From Nemophila menziesii (Eukaryota > Streptophyta > Magnoliopsida > Boraginales > Hydrophyllaceae), in NCBI GenBank assembly GCA_029959085.1, contig JARWIR010000035.1, positions 4,446,501 through 4,510,500 on the forward strand: a DNA stretch of 64,000 bases. Reading direction: 5' to 3'. Made by a program: the position numbers and the translations under genes. Of this stretch, positions 22,245-31,959 are shown piece after piece (positions within the stretch are counted from its first letter, which is position 1; each line of letters starts with the position of its first letter). The notes beneath the pieces are model-generated. The model ran no database searches. It saw nothing but the letters and a program-made list of their open reading frames with translations, and was not told where the DNA came from.

Positions 22245-23148
22245 CTCCCTTACAGTAAATAATGTTTATGTTCTCTTAATCATATCAATTTACCCCCAAC
22301 TCAAAGCTTTAAACACTCTTGAAATTTGAAACTCTTGATTATTGGTTGTACAAGCTTAATTTGGGTTAGGAAGGGTGATTTGATGATGATTCTCTATGTG
22401 GGTAAGATGGATTCTTCATGGATTGGTATGGATTTAAGAAATTGTAGGATGAATTTCTGAAATTAAAGCTTTGATTCTTGGATTCAAGGTGTTTTGGTAT
22501 GAGATGGGTGGTTGAATCTTCTTTGTAATGATGTGGAGAATGAATTGGATGTGTTTTTATGGTGATTGGGTAGTGTTTTGATGATTGGTGAAGGTTTTTA
22601 TGAGCTTCAATGGAGTTGGGAGAGTTTTGGAGAAGAGAAAGAGGCTTAAGGTTTAGTAAATTCGGACTAATAAGAATCAACCCTCTTTTATAAGCTTGAA
22701 AACCTGTTTTTCTTTCTCCAGCAGCGCCGCACGGACCATGGCACGGACTAGGGGGTTGTCCGCAGGGTACCCCGCGACATCTGTAGCTCTTCGTCAAAAT
22801 ACCCGTGATAACTACCCCGTGGCACGTGTTTTCTTCGTGCGGTGCATGGCGCGGTATAGGGTCCGGTATACCGAACCCGTCAGCTTTATTTTTTTTCTTT
22901 TCTACATAAAATACGTGGCTGCCACCGTGGCACGGGTTTTCTTCTCCTGCGGTATACCGCGGCTGAGGTCCGGTATACCGCACCCTGCTTCAGTTTTTCC
23001 GAAAAATTTTGTTCGCCTTCCCTAACTCGATTTCTCCAATACCTGAGCACCAAAAACACTAATACCTTCCTCAAATATGCAATATCAACTAAAATTAACT
23101 AAGCAAAATGTAAATTAAAAACTAAAAAGGTAAAAACATAAAAGGAAT
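22245..23148 (-). repeat. Spacer of element B with GGTATACCG palindromes
   Basis: Pyrimidine-rich leader on the minus strand (22290-22690) followed by a GC-richer stretch (22720-22990) holding four copies of GGTATACCG or close variants, near 22852, 22872, 22950 and 22971, two of them inside 'gcggtataccgcgg' and 'ccggtataccg'. A 'gtggcacgg' motif recurs. No gene is supported. Confidence 0.6.
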
Positions 23149-23211
23149 TACGGGTTGTCTCCCGTATAGCACTTTTGTTTAACGTCTTTTAAAGTTAGAC
23201 GTGTTACCTCG
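23149..23211 (-). promoter_or_regulatory. Conserved post-pol block with hairpins (element B)
   Basis: Minus strand: GAGGTAACAC, CGTCT and AGACG arms around a 9-nt loop, GTTAAACAAAAGTGC, then ACGGG and CCCGT arms around AGACAA. Same block as in A, D and, in part, F. Confidence 0.6.
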
Positions 23212-23212
23212 A

Positions 23213-24280
23213 TTAGGGATGACGAAATTTCCACCCTTTGCCTTTAATTCCCACGAACTTTTCAGCTCGATTCTTCATAATCATGGAAGGTGTCATCCAA
23301 GATTTCGTGGGAATAGGTGTTTCTTGTGGTAACTTGATTTCATTTGTAGCACTACACTTCTCTTGCAATCCATTCATCTCTTTTAACTTGTTCACCATGT
23401 CAACGAACTTCTTGAATTCCAGGTCATTGTCCTTTCTAACACGTGAAGGGAATGGTGGAGGAGGACATGTGTTGGGTACCACTGGGCTCTCTTTCTTTTC
23501 TGGTGTCTTCTCTTGGACACTTTTTTGTTCAACTACCTCTTCGACCTTATTTTCTGTTGTTTCTTCTCCCCCCGTTTCTGGAATAGGGACTGGTTCTGGT
23601 TCTGGTCTTGGTGGAGGTAGTTGATTTCCACTTCTTAATTCAACTGCATGACAAACTTTGTTTGCTGGAGCACTAGTATCACTTTGGAGTTGCTCTTCTG
23701 CAAGGATTTGAACTTTATTTACCATTTGTGACACTGACTACACAAGCTTCTCAAGCGCATTGTCTGAGTTTTGGATTCTTTGCTGGCTAATCTCCATCTT
23801 TTCAATTAGGTTCATTATCTCAGCCATGCTTGAATTCGAACTCGAAGATTGTTCTTGTACGGTTTGCTGCATTGAATAAGAAAGTGGTTCTTGATAAGCT
23901 TCATTATAAATCGGCGCTTCTTGATAGGAAGGTTGTGGAGGATAATAAGATTGTGGTCGTGGTTGATAATAATCATCATGATAATGGTTATTATGATGAT
24001 AATTCTGTTGATCTCCGACCCAATTGTAACTCTGCGGGGGTTGATACTCAGCGTAATTTCCTTGAGATTGATAATAACCATCATAATAATGGTCTCTTTG
24101 ATAAGGCATGAAGGAAATTGAGGCTGGATTGTTCATGCAATAATCCCACGAGTGATCTCTTGCTCCACAACTAGGACATGAAGGTAAGGTATGTACTAGA
24201 TTCCTCTGAGCTAGTTTTTGCGATTGTTCTCGTAATTCCTCTAGTTGTTGGTTTAACTCCTTGAGCTTTAGAGATTCCAT
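23213..24280 (-). pseudogene. Nucleocapsid and protease-linker relic (element B)
   Basis: A single frame of 355 codons with one amber stop at 23738-23740 (one C-to-T step from CAG). It starts after the capsid, with a Gln and Glu-rich helix, then the knuckle CPSCGARDHSWDYC, a Tyr and Gln-rich stretch, CHAVELRSGNQLPPP and PPPPFPSRVRKDN. The protease active site is absent: KLPQ is followed by a short tail ending in KFVGIKGKGWKF, which also closes the equivalent frame in D. Upstream, only LLGDKGLVLLDPEEA of the capsid remains before the PBS, so Gag could not form particles. Confidence 0.78.
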
Positions 24281-24444
24281 CTTGTATTAGCTTCTTCAGG
24301 ATCTAATAACACGAGACCTTTATCTCCTAATAAATCTGCTTTCGCCTAAAAAAAATTCTGTAAAACAAAAACTAAAAAGAAAAGCGTAATATAGAACTAA
24401 CTAAAATATAAGCACAAGATAATTGCACAAGGACTAACGATGTA

Positions 24445-24463
24445 GTCCCCGGCAGCGGCGCCA
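24445..24463 (-). other. Primer-binding site of element B (tRNA-Asp type)
   Basis: Minus strand TGGCGCCGCTGCCGGGGAC, 6 nt after the LTR end. This is the cleanest copy in the window. Confidence 0.88.
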
Positions 24464-24469
24464 AAAACT

Positions 24470-25488
24470 TGGTGTGGCCTAAGGTGTGATAAAAATATAT
24501 ATAATTTAGATGCAAATAATCACCCTAAGCTAACACGGTACTGCAAGTATTACAGGACGTATGCAAGTTTTAATGATAAGAAGATTCGTTCCTCAGGGAC
24601 TGACGAAAGTTAGAGAGAACTTATGCAAATTATCAAGTGCAGATATAAAAGATAGAAAGATAATACGCAAAGAAAGAAAAGGAAAATAGATTTTTATTTG
24701 GTTTTTATAAAGAAAACTAAACTACTAAATAAAAGACAGAATATAAATAAAAGCAAAGAAAAGAAGATAGTATGAAAGATATAGCTTAAGTTTTACTAGT
24801 ATGCACTAATCCTTCTAATTCTATCTATTAGATCTAATTTATAAGGGAGAATATTAGCTCTTGGTATACTTAGTTAGGATTCTAAATTCCCATACCTTAG
24901 ACCTTGAGAGCGACTAAGGGGGCAACGGCACAACCAAGAAGTGATTTCAAATATGGTTATCAAACGCTACTAAGGCCCTAAGAAAATACTGCAATCATTG
25001 GTGATATGGTGGTTAAAACAAGCCCTAATGACTATCTAGTTAGAATCATGTTTTGTCAGAACTAATATCGACACTAGACGTTATGTGGTGGTTCAATAGT
25101 TAAACACCCTGTCAAGGAGACCATCTAACTACTATTAAGGTAATCCTATACTCGTGCACTAGCAAGGAAAACAATCATTAATTCAAAACACATAATCAAA
25201 TATAAAGGTAAGTAGCTAATATCAGATTAAAACATATAATTCCCAAAGAACTTAGATAGAAGAATTAGAATTCATAGTTTATACATTATGCAAAACCTAA
25301 GCTATTAGAATTAATTCATACAAAGAAAAGAAGAGAAAAGAATTACAAAATAAGAGGTTGAAGGAGACATGATTGATGCACAGCTCCTTCCAGACTTCTT
25401 CTCTTGTGTTGCAGCTTCCTCTTGGCCTTAAGGTCTGGCAGAGGATGATTTAAGAGTGTTAAGAGGCTGTATTTATAGTGTATAGGTT
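24470..25488 (-). repeat. 5' LTR of element B, lacking its first 555 bp
   Basis: Matches 18423-19441 almost base for base, then stops at 'tataggtt' (25488) where integrase sequence of element F begins on the plus strand. Confidence 0.88.
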
Positions 25489-25630
25489 GACGGAAATAGA
25501 ACATCCGCTCGAAAACCGCACCTTCACGGTGAACGGTCATCGTTTAAAGATATACCATGGAGGTGAAGATACCAACCGCTTGGAAGATCCACATCCCAGG
25601 GAGGTCATGTATCTCCTTGAAACGCCTTAG
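25489..25630 (+). pseudogene. Integrase C-terminal end of element F
   Basis: The plus-strand frame reads EIEHPLENRTFTVNGHRLK, then IYHGGEDTNRL and a TAG near 25628. The VNGHRLK motif with a following short tail is the usual end of Athila-type integrases. It supplies the end of the protein cut at 18422; the part between (the rest of the C-terminal domain) is deleted. Confidence 0.8.
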
Positions 25631-25640
25631 AAGCATGAGC

Positions 25641-25676
25641 TAACCCGTCGAGCTTAACGACGTTAAACAAAAGCCA
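25641..25676 (+). promoter_or_regulatory. Conserved post-pol block (element F)
   Basis: TAACC, then CGTCG and CGACG arms with a 7-nt loop, then GTTAAACAAAAG. The arms differ from those in A and B (CGTCT and AGACG) but still pair. The second stem seen in A and B is not recognisable here. Confidence 0.55.
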
Positions 25677-25865
25677 ATTCATTGTATATTAGTTTGAATT
25701 TTTAATTTTCGTAGTGTGAATTAGTTTGATTTTCATAATTTTAGTGTTTATTAGTAAGAAATGAGGAAGGGTAGTTGTTTTTGATGATTTCAGGGGTAAA
25801 AAGGTCGTGAGTTTGGGGTCGTAAAGGTGAAAAATAGAAGAAAAAGGGTTGGTTGTCCAGGATAA

Positions 25866-26395
25866 ACCGGGAACCCGGTTTTCACGAAACCGGGAACCCG
25901 GTTTAGACGCTGTAACCAACCCTCCACACGCGAGAGTCGGCGTTTTGGTTTACGAAGTCGACGCAAACCGAGGCCTTGGTTTTCACAAACCGGGTACCCG
26001 GTTTCGAGAGCTAAAATTCCAAATGTTTCTGACCCAGCGTGTTGAAGACCAGCCTTTGGCTGCGTGTCCAGTCGCGCCATCGACGGAAACCAGGAACCTG
26101 GTTTCGCACAAACCGGAAACCCAGTTTTGGTGCTGTGATTTTCTGGAGTTCTGACCCAGCGTCCTGGGTCCCGCCTTTTGCTGCGTCACCATCCTGCGTG
26201 TCCACCCAATCAGGGACGCAAACCAGGAACCCGGTTTTGAAGGGCAATTCTCTGACCCAGCGTTTGGGGTCCAGCCATTATTGGCGTGTTGAGGTAAAAA
26301 AAAAATTCAATTAAGTAATTTTCTGCACCGACACAACAACGCGGAACCGGGTACCCGGATTTTAAAAACCGAGAACCCGGTTTTCACGCTGTGAT
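25866..26395 (+). repeat. Cluster of CCGGGNNCCCGG-type palindromes (element F)
   Basis: At least nine copies of AACCGGGAACCCGGTT, AACCGGGTACCCGG or close variants occur singly or in pairs, near 25866, 25890, 25988, 26088, 26111, 26219, 26345, 26368 and later at 28878. A second recurring phrase, 'ctgacccagcgt', lies between them (near 26029, 26150, 26252). This is the same spacer position that carries GGTATACC palindromes in A and B. Confidence 0.75.
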
Positions 26396-26772
26396 AGGCG
26401 GTTTTGTGCTATTTGACCTAGTTTATTAGCCTCTTCTGCAAGTTTTTACCTAAAACGCACCCACACACTCCCCACTTGTGAAAATCATCATTAAAACCTT
26501 TATATATCATCAAATCCTACCCTCTTTCACCACAAAAACACAAGATCAACTCACCTCCTCTCCAAAATATCATCAAATCCTTAGTTTTTCCCTAAGATTT
26601 TTCTTCAACCAATCCTTATATTAAACCCAATTCTTTCTTCTCCCACACAAATTAAACATTATCCATCTCATATTCTACCTTATTCTTCAATTCCTAAGCC
26701 TCAAAACATCAAAGTTCTAAACTTTTCTCTAGTTTCTCACTATTTGAAGTTTTGAGTTTGGGGTGGGAAGAG

Positions 26773-28075
26773 ATTACTAACAGGACCAGTGATTTCCAAA
26801 GAACTGCTCCTAGAAAGTAGACCACCATTGGTGGTACTCAAGAACAAGCTATTGAGATTCCTGATTCGCGTCCTAAACGCAAGATTGATGAAGTTAAGCT
26901 TGCTCCCAAGAGACAAGAAATCACATGTCAGAAGAGAAGATTAATTGATTAACCAGAAAGTGAGGAAGAACATGAAGATGAGATTGAGAAGGAATTTGAG
27001 GATGAAAACGAACAAGAAGTTCCAGAAGTACCAGTTCAACATAAACTGATTGCTCACAAGCCAAATAGGGTTTATACTTCTTGGAATGACCAGATTCGTG
27101 AAAGAATTGAATTTTTGAAGTTTGGTGAGGAGACGGATTTTCCTAAGGGTATTATGAGTAGTGCTCACAAAGAATATGCTGTGGCTTGTGACAAGTTTGG
27201 TTGGAGGGAATTAAGAGAAAGGAAGCTTGAGTTCATTCCTACTTTTGTGCGAGAATTTTATGAAGGTTTAGCTATTTCCCGTGAGGCAATTGAAATTCGC
27301 AAAAAGGTAGCTCCTTTCTCCATTGAACTTATTCGGAAATCTTTGAAGTTACCCAACTTTACTGGGTTATGTCCGTTCCAAGAATCCCTTAATGATCCAT
27401 CCTTTGATTATGAATCCCTTTGGGGAACTGTGCTTATTAATGGGGCTAGCCCAATTCCAGAAGGAGAAAGGTATCCTGGACAGTTTTACAGCAGTAATTT
27501 GACACCTCGTGCGAAGGTTTGGTCCCGTTTCACAATCCCTACTTTCTTTTGAATTAAACACACATCCGAGTTGAAGAAGGAACATATAATTTTTATCAAG
27601 TGTGTTATGGAGGATAAACCGATGAACGTTGCTAAAATTATTTATGACACCATCATGGAATTCGCAAGAGCTCCGATGAAACAACAAAATCTCAAGTTTC
27701 CTTGTACTATTACTACTTTGTGCCTAGACGCAAAGATCCCGCGTAGGAACGCAGATATTGACGGTGTTTCAGTTGGAGTGAGCATGGCTTGAGTACGATT
27801 CAGAACATCCATGATGAAGCAACACGAGCTACGAAGACTCCTAGAGCACCTCCATCAAAGAAAGCAAAGAGTGTTCCTGAGTTGGAATAAAAAATTAGGG
27901 TGTTGGAAGAGAATCAAGAGAAGATGATTGCTACCTTAGAAACGTTACAAGAGAGTTGGACCTTATTCAAAATTTAATCCTTGGCGTGAACACACTTCAA
28001 AACGCGGTTTATAATGTTCTCACGCAAGATAAAGGTCCAGAACGCAACACCGGTAACCAGCCAAGCGCTGGTTAA
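26773..28075 (+). pseudogene. Env-like ORF of element F (putative plant transposon protein domain)
   Basis: The frame starts at ATT 26773 in the context where D has ATG (ATGACAAATAG), so the start codon appears lost. It contains a nuclear-type basic patch (PKRKIDEVK), an acidic stretch, then FYEGLAISREAIEIRKKV, LIRKSLKLPNFTG, PRAKVWSRFTIPTFF, IKCVMEDKPMNVAKIIYD and LKFPCTITTLCLDA, the pattern of the domain found after pol in Athila-type elements. In-frame stops occur near 26818, 26950, 27550 and 27790, with a frameshift near 27795; a coiled-coil-like end follows (LEENQEKMIATLETLQESW). The term env-like reflects location only; no signal peptide or transmembrane segment is evident. Confidence 0.75.
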
Positions 28076-29491
28076 GATACGTTTTCTAATCCTTCCTTTT
28101 TAGTGTTGTTTATTTTACTTGCTTTGAGTCTTTTTCGAGTCGTGGGGACACGGCTCATTTTTGAGTTTGGGGTGGGGTTCGTTGCCTCATCCCAGTTTTT
28201 ATGTGTTATTTGTTTTATTTGCTTTCAATAAAAGAATTTTCGGAGTTGCGTTTGACTGTAGAAAATTTTAAATATCCCTTTAAGCATACTTTTGATAAAT
28301 CTATGATAGTAAATAGTGGACTTTAGGGAATGATATAAAACGCATTTAGAATTGCATGCAAACATAGGTAATTGATAGGAAAAATTAATGAACAATGCAA
28401 ATGAAGTAAGCTTGCACTTAAGGAATATGTTTGGTGTGTAGAACGTGAAATCCTAATTAGTAGAGAACACACCTAGATATGAACTAAAAACGAGCTATGT
28501 ACTTAGGAAAATGATAGGGGCGGTTCTTTGTTAGCCATTTGTGACCTTTTTAGCCTTCTATCCCTTATATTAATTATTATCCGTCTTAGCCCACTTTGAG
28601 CCTTTAGCCTTTTCTTTGTAGCCACGATATAAGCCATTATCCCTTAGATTATTAGGCATGACCATATGACCTGCACTTGAATCACAATCCTGAGACATGT
28701 CTCGAGCTTGAGTTTGGGGTGGTGGGTTCACTTATGGGGAATTTATTAGGTAGGGATTGATGTGCTTTGTATTGTAGCACAATTGCAGATGATATATACT
28801 TGTAACCCTTTGCCGGGAATGAGAAAAAATGATAATGAAAGAAAAAATTCAAAAATTCAAAAATCCATACAGTAGGAACCGGGAACCCGGTTTGCATTTG
28901 TACAAAAAAAAAGAGAAAAGAAAAGAAAAAGAAAAATATGAATGAATAAAACATCCAGCAAAGTGGAATTTTTCTGAAAAATCATCTTATTTGTAATGGG
29001 TAGACATGGGACGCTAAATTGTTGCGTGAATGGGTGAGTGAGAACATTTTTGAGCGTAAACTCAAGCTCGAGGACATTGTTGATGGTAAGTGAGGAGAGA
29101 GCCAAAAGCTCACTTCAAATTTACCAAATATACATCCACACCCGTCCTTAAGCCAATATTAAAACCATAAAGACCTCGTGATTCCTAAGTGCATAGTGAA
29201 TTTATGATTCTGTTGATAGGGAATATACTAGGTGGAGCGTTCAAAGCGAGTTAGGATTAATGACCACCCTATAGCCATCATACAGAGATGAGTACAAGTG
29301 TAACCTTCAAGCATTGCGACTTTAATTTTATGATTGAAATTATTTATGTTTGATGTTGCATTTTAGATGTATGTGTATATTAGTTTCTATAGTTTGCTAT
29401 ATGATATTTATCTTAATACTTGCTTTAGGTATATTTGCTAGCTTCTATTTGTTTATACGTTTACTTCTACCCCTTCTTTTGTTTTGTTTTG
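28076..29491 (+). other. 3' noncoding region of element F
   Basis: Begins with TTTTCGAGTCGTGGGGACAC near 28138 and continues with landmark blocks shared by A, B and D (near 28700, 28800 and 28960). One extra CCGGGAACCCGG palindrome lies at 28878. No gene. Confidence 0.7.
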
Positions 29492-29527
29492 CTTTGTCGG
29501 GATGACAAAGGTTTGAGTTGGGGGTCT
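29492..29527 (+). promoter_or_regulatory. Polypurine tract and upstream hairpin (element F)
   Basis: Hairpin CTTTGTCGGGATGACAAAG (29492-29510), then 17 nt ending in GAGTTGGGGGTCT, then the LTR. The loop GGA and the closing C-G pair equal those in B and D, while three stem pairs differ on both sides and still pair. Confidence 0.85.
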
Positions 29528-30253
29528 TGATGTCTCCCTAATTGTTCTTATTTTCGACCCTTGGGAGAAATCATTTTTCGTGTTTATTCGTTTATTTTGA
29601 TAGACTTTTGAGTTAAAAATGCAATAATTCGGAATTCCTATTTTATTTCTAGTATTTTTGATTTATTAAACTTTTGCGCGTAATCTTGTGTATTTTAGTG
29701 AAATGTTTGTAGGTTTTGAATATTAGCTAGGAAAGGAATCCGAGAAGAGAGTCAAAGATCGTGATATGGAGTCAAAGCTTGAAGATAAATCTCAAAAGAA
29801 TTATATTTTGGAGCTGCAAATCTGGAAAACAGTCCAAAGATTGCTGATTTCGAGGAACTTACGAGTTGATTTAGCCGCTCACCTTTGAAGAGAGTATGTT
29901 CCTTATCGAGTTACGGAAATTTAGCAAGTGATTTCAGGTCTATCAGAGTTATAACGAATCGGTTAGAGCTGTTTTAGTGGAGGTGGTGCAGCAGTTACGG
30001 GATTTTGGTCTAAGTTAATGGACTTGGACCTTCAGTATTTCATTTAATTAAAAGAATAGGTCCAAGTCCGAATTTGAGCTTATAAAAGGGTCTTTTGACT
30101 TCTATTTTTGAGACAACTCATTATTCATAAGCAGAAGCATCCGAGAGAAGTCAACGAAGGAAGAAGAAGAAAGCTGTAGAGCTGGAGAGTGTCTATATCT
30201 CCATTCTCAGCCAAATCCAATTCCGGAAATTAGGTTTTCTTTATTTTTAATTC
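29528..30253 (+). repeat. Partial 3' LTR of element F
   Basis: Starts TGATGTCTCC next to the PPT and is homologous to 12070-12398 in its right part, with a TATA box (TTATAAAAG) near 30079-30087. It breaks off after 'ttaattct' at about 30253; the second half is lost. Confidence 0.85.
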
Positions 30254-31959
30254 TCAACGAGTAGGTTTTTGCCTATCCCCAAAGACACAAATTTCAAGGC
30301 CAACCACTTGGTTGAATTAGGGTACCTTGTGTCTTCTCACGAGCTTAGGTGTGATCTTCTTTCCAATATACTCTTCTCGACATATCTCTTTAATAGATCG
30401 ATCTGAGATCAAAATATAGCTGGTATAAATAATGAAGTAATTGAACAAAATATTAGTATGGTTTTTCTATTAGAATGATGTACATTTATATCACTTACTG
30501 TCATGAAGCTTTTTTACTTCTTGCCGAGACTTTCCCTACGCGTTTGAGGTTTCCCAAAACCAGATACTATGTTAAGACCATTGAGAGGCAATATCTCGAT
30601 GGAAATTTGATAAATAATAGCATTGTTGCCAGCAGATTTTCTTATAACCCGTGGAGTTATGGATATTTATCTAATTATACATAACCATAGTGATTTTAAA
30701 AGAGAGAGATAGACGGTGTCCATCTAGTTTGCTGAATTGGGTATTTATCGATATCGAAGACATGCATGGAAAGTTGGAATAGATGCGTACTTTAGGAGAC
30801 GTGGGTACACATCTTAGGACATTGTGGGTCCATAGCCATATAATGATCTAGTTGTGGAGAAAAGAGATACATTTGGATGTTAGTTGTGTAAACAAGTTCA
30901 CTTCTACAGTGCACCTACACTCTGGAGAGTTTGAATTTCCTCACCCTCCGTAGACAAGAATTTCCCTCAGCCTAGTGATCATATCATCATATTCAGTTAT
31001 TATTATCTTGTTATGATTGATCTAGTATCGATAAATTATTTTTTCCTATCTATACCCCTTTTAATTTGTGTGATCGATATCATTTACTCTGATATGATTA
31101 AAAGGAATTCATTTAAATTTTACATTTTTTTAGATAAAGGATTTGACCATGCTTTGGTGTTGGAGCACTTTCCTTCATATGTAAATCACATTAATATCCC
31201 CATCATAGTTGAAAGCATATAAGCATATAATGATGTCCCTTTTGATGTCTCTTATGACGTATGTCGATAAAAGCGATATGCTGACATGTGAAGTTGGTAT
31301 TTTGTTGATGTCGATGGTATAACAGTTCTTTACAATATTTCTATTTGTATGCCAAATATGGTAATGGTCTCACAAAAGTTGGGAGCATATAAGTGTAGAC
31401 GGAAGGACGATATGTATTTGGTATGCCAAGACTTTAAAGTTTGTTTTTGGTTATATCTACGATCATAATTCAATCAGACTTGCGAGCAGTCTCTTCCATA
31501 TAAGAATGTCGGCATAGTCTTCATGCTTACCTTTATCGGAAGTGTACCAGCGTATGTGATTGATCGTCTTATTGTTTTATTGTGGTGATATGAAACAGAT
31601 GGATTTCTTGCTCCTACTAATAATCACATGCTACACCATTATGATTTTAATACTTTTACATTTTGTCGATACATATTAAGGAAAGAGTAATTTCAACTTC
31701 TATCCCAACTTCTATTACATAGAGTTGTGTGTTTGGGTATATGTGTCACATTTTCGTCTAATCATTAATCTAGAGTAGACAACCATAAATTTGATCCACC
31801 ATATATATATGGGTAAAATTGTGAGGTATCGCAACCTCCCTTATAATGATCACACTCTTGAAGATTTTATGGTCCTTCATAATCTTCATGATATCAATAG
31901 TAAGGTTGCTTCTACTCTTGGATTAACAGATGTAATGTATATGATCTTATAAAATAGAA
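30254..31959. other. Unassigned AT-rich DNA
   Basis: No family recognised. A 69-codon open stretch at 30475-30684 contains YVKTIERQYLDGN and SRFSYNPWSYGY, which look protein-like but match nothing I can name. A cluster of 'gatgtc' words lies near 31230-31310. Probably decayed repeats. Confidence 0.4.

Larger units (their letters stand above)
18423..25488 (-). mobile_element. Element B: deleted non-autonomous Athila-type retrotransposon nested in F
   Basis: Minus-strand order: truncated 5' LTR (24470-25488), PBS, gag and protease relic, post-pol block, spacer with palindromes, env-like relic, 3' noncoding region, hairpin, PPT and full 3' LTR (18423-19996). By eye about 20-25 differences separate the two LTR copies over about 1.02 kb, so it is the youngest LTR element here whose two LTRs can be compared. 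Its 5' LTR lacks the first 555 bp, lost together with part of F's integrase. A target duplication cannot be tested for that reason; the left flank is 'ggtat' (18418-18422). Confidence 0.88.
12070..30253 (+). mobile_element. Element F: autonomous Athila-type Ty3/gypsy retrotransposon, split by element B
   Basis: Left part: partial 5' LTR, PBS, gag, PR, RT, RNase H and integrase up to 18422. Right part: integrase C-terminus from 25489, post-pol block, spacer, env-like ORF, 3' noncoding region, PPT and partial 3' LTR. I join them as one insertion because the integrase is cut at 18422 and only its C-terminal end appears at 25489 on the same strand, and because the overlapping LTR stretches (about 12090-12398 and 29945-30252) differ by roughly ten bases in 308. 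Both LTRs are truncated: the 5' copy lacks about its first 385 bp, the 3' copy lacks its second half. Roughly 100 integrase codons are missing at the B junction. Confidence 0.85.

Noticed and set aside
25866..26395. Palindrome cluster as a CRISPR array
   Set aside because: Repeats are short, irregularly spaced and degenerate, the host is a plant and no cas genes are present.
26773..28075. Env-like ORF as evidence for an infectious retrovirus
   Set aside because: The recognisable part is the plant transposon protein domain of Athila-type elements. I see no signal peptide, transmembrane segment or cleavage site, so only the positional name is used.
30475..30684. 69-codon ORF as a host gene
   Set aside because: Protein-like in places but short, without promoter, surrounded by decayed repeats and matching no family I know.
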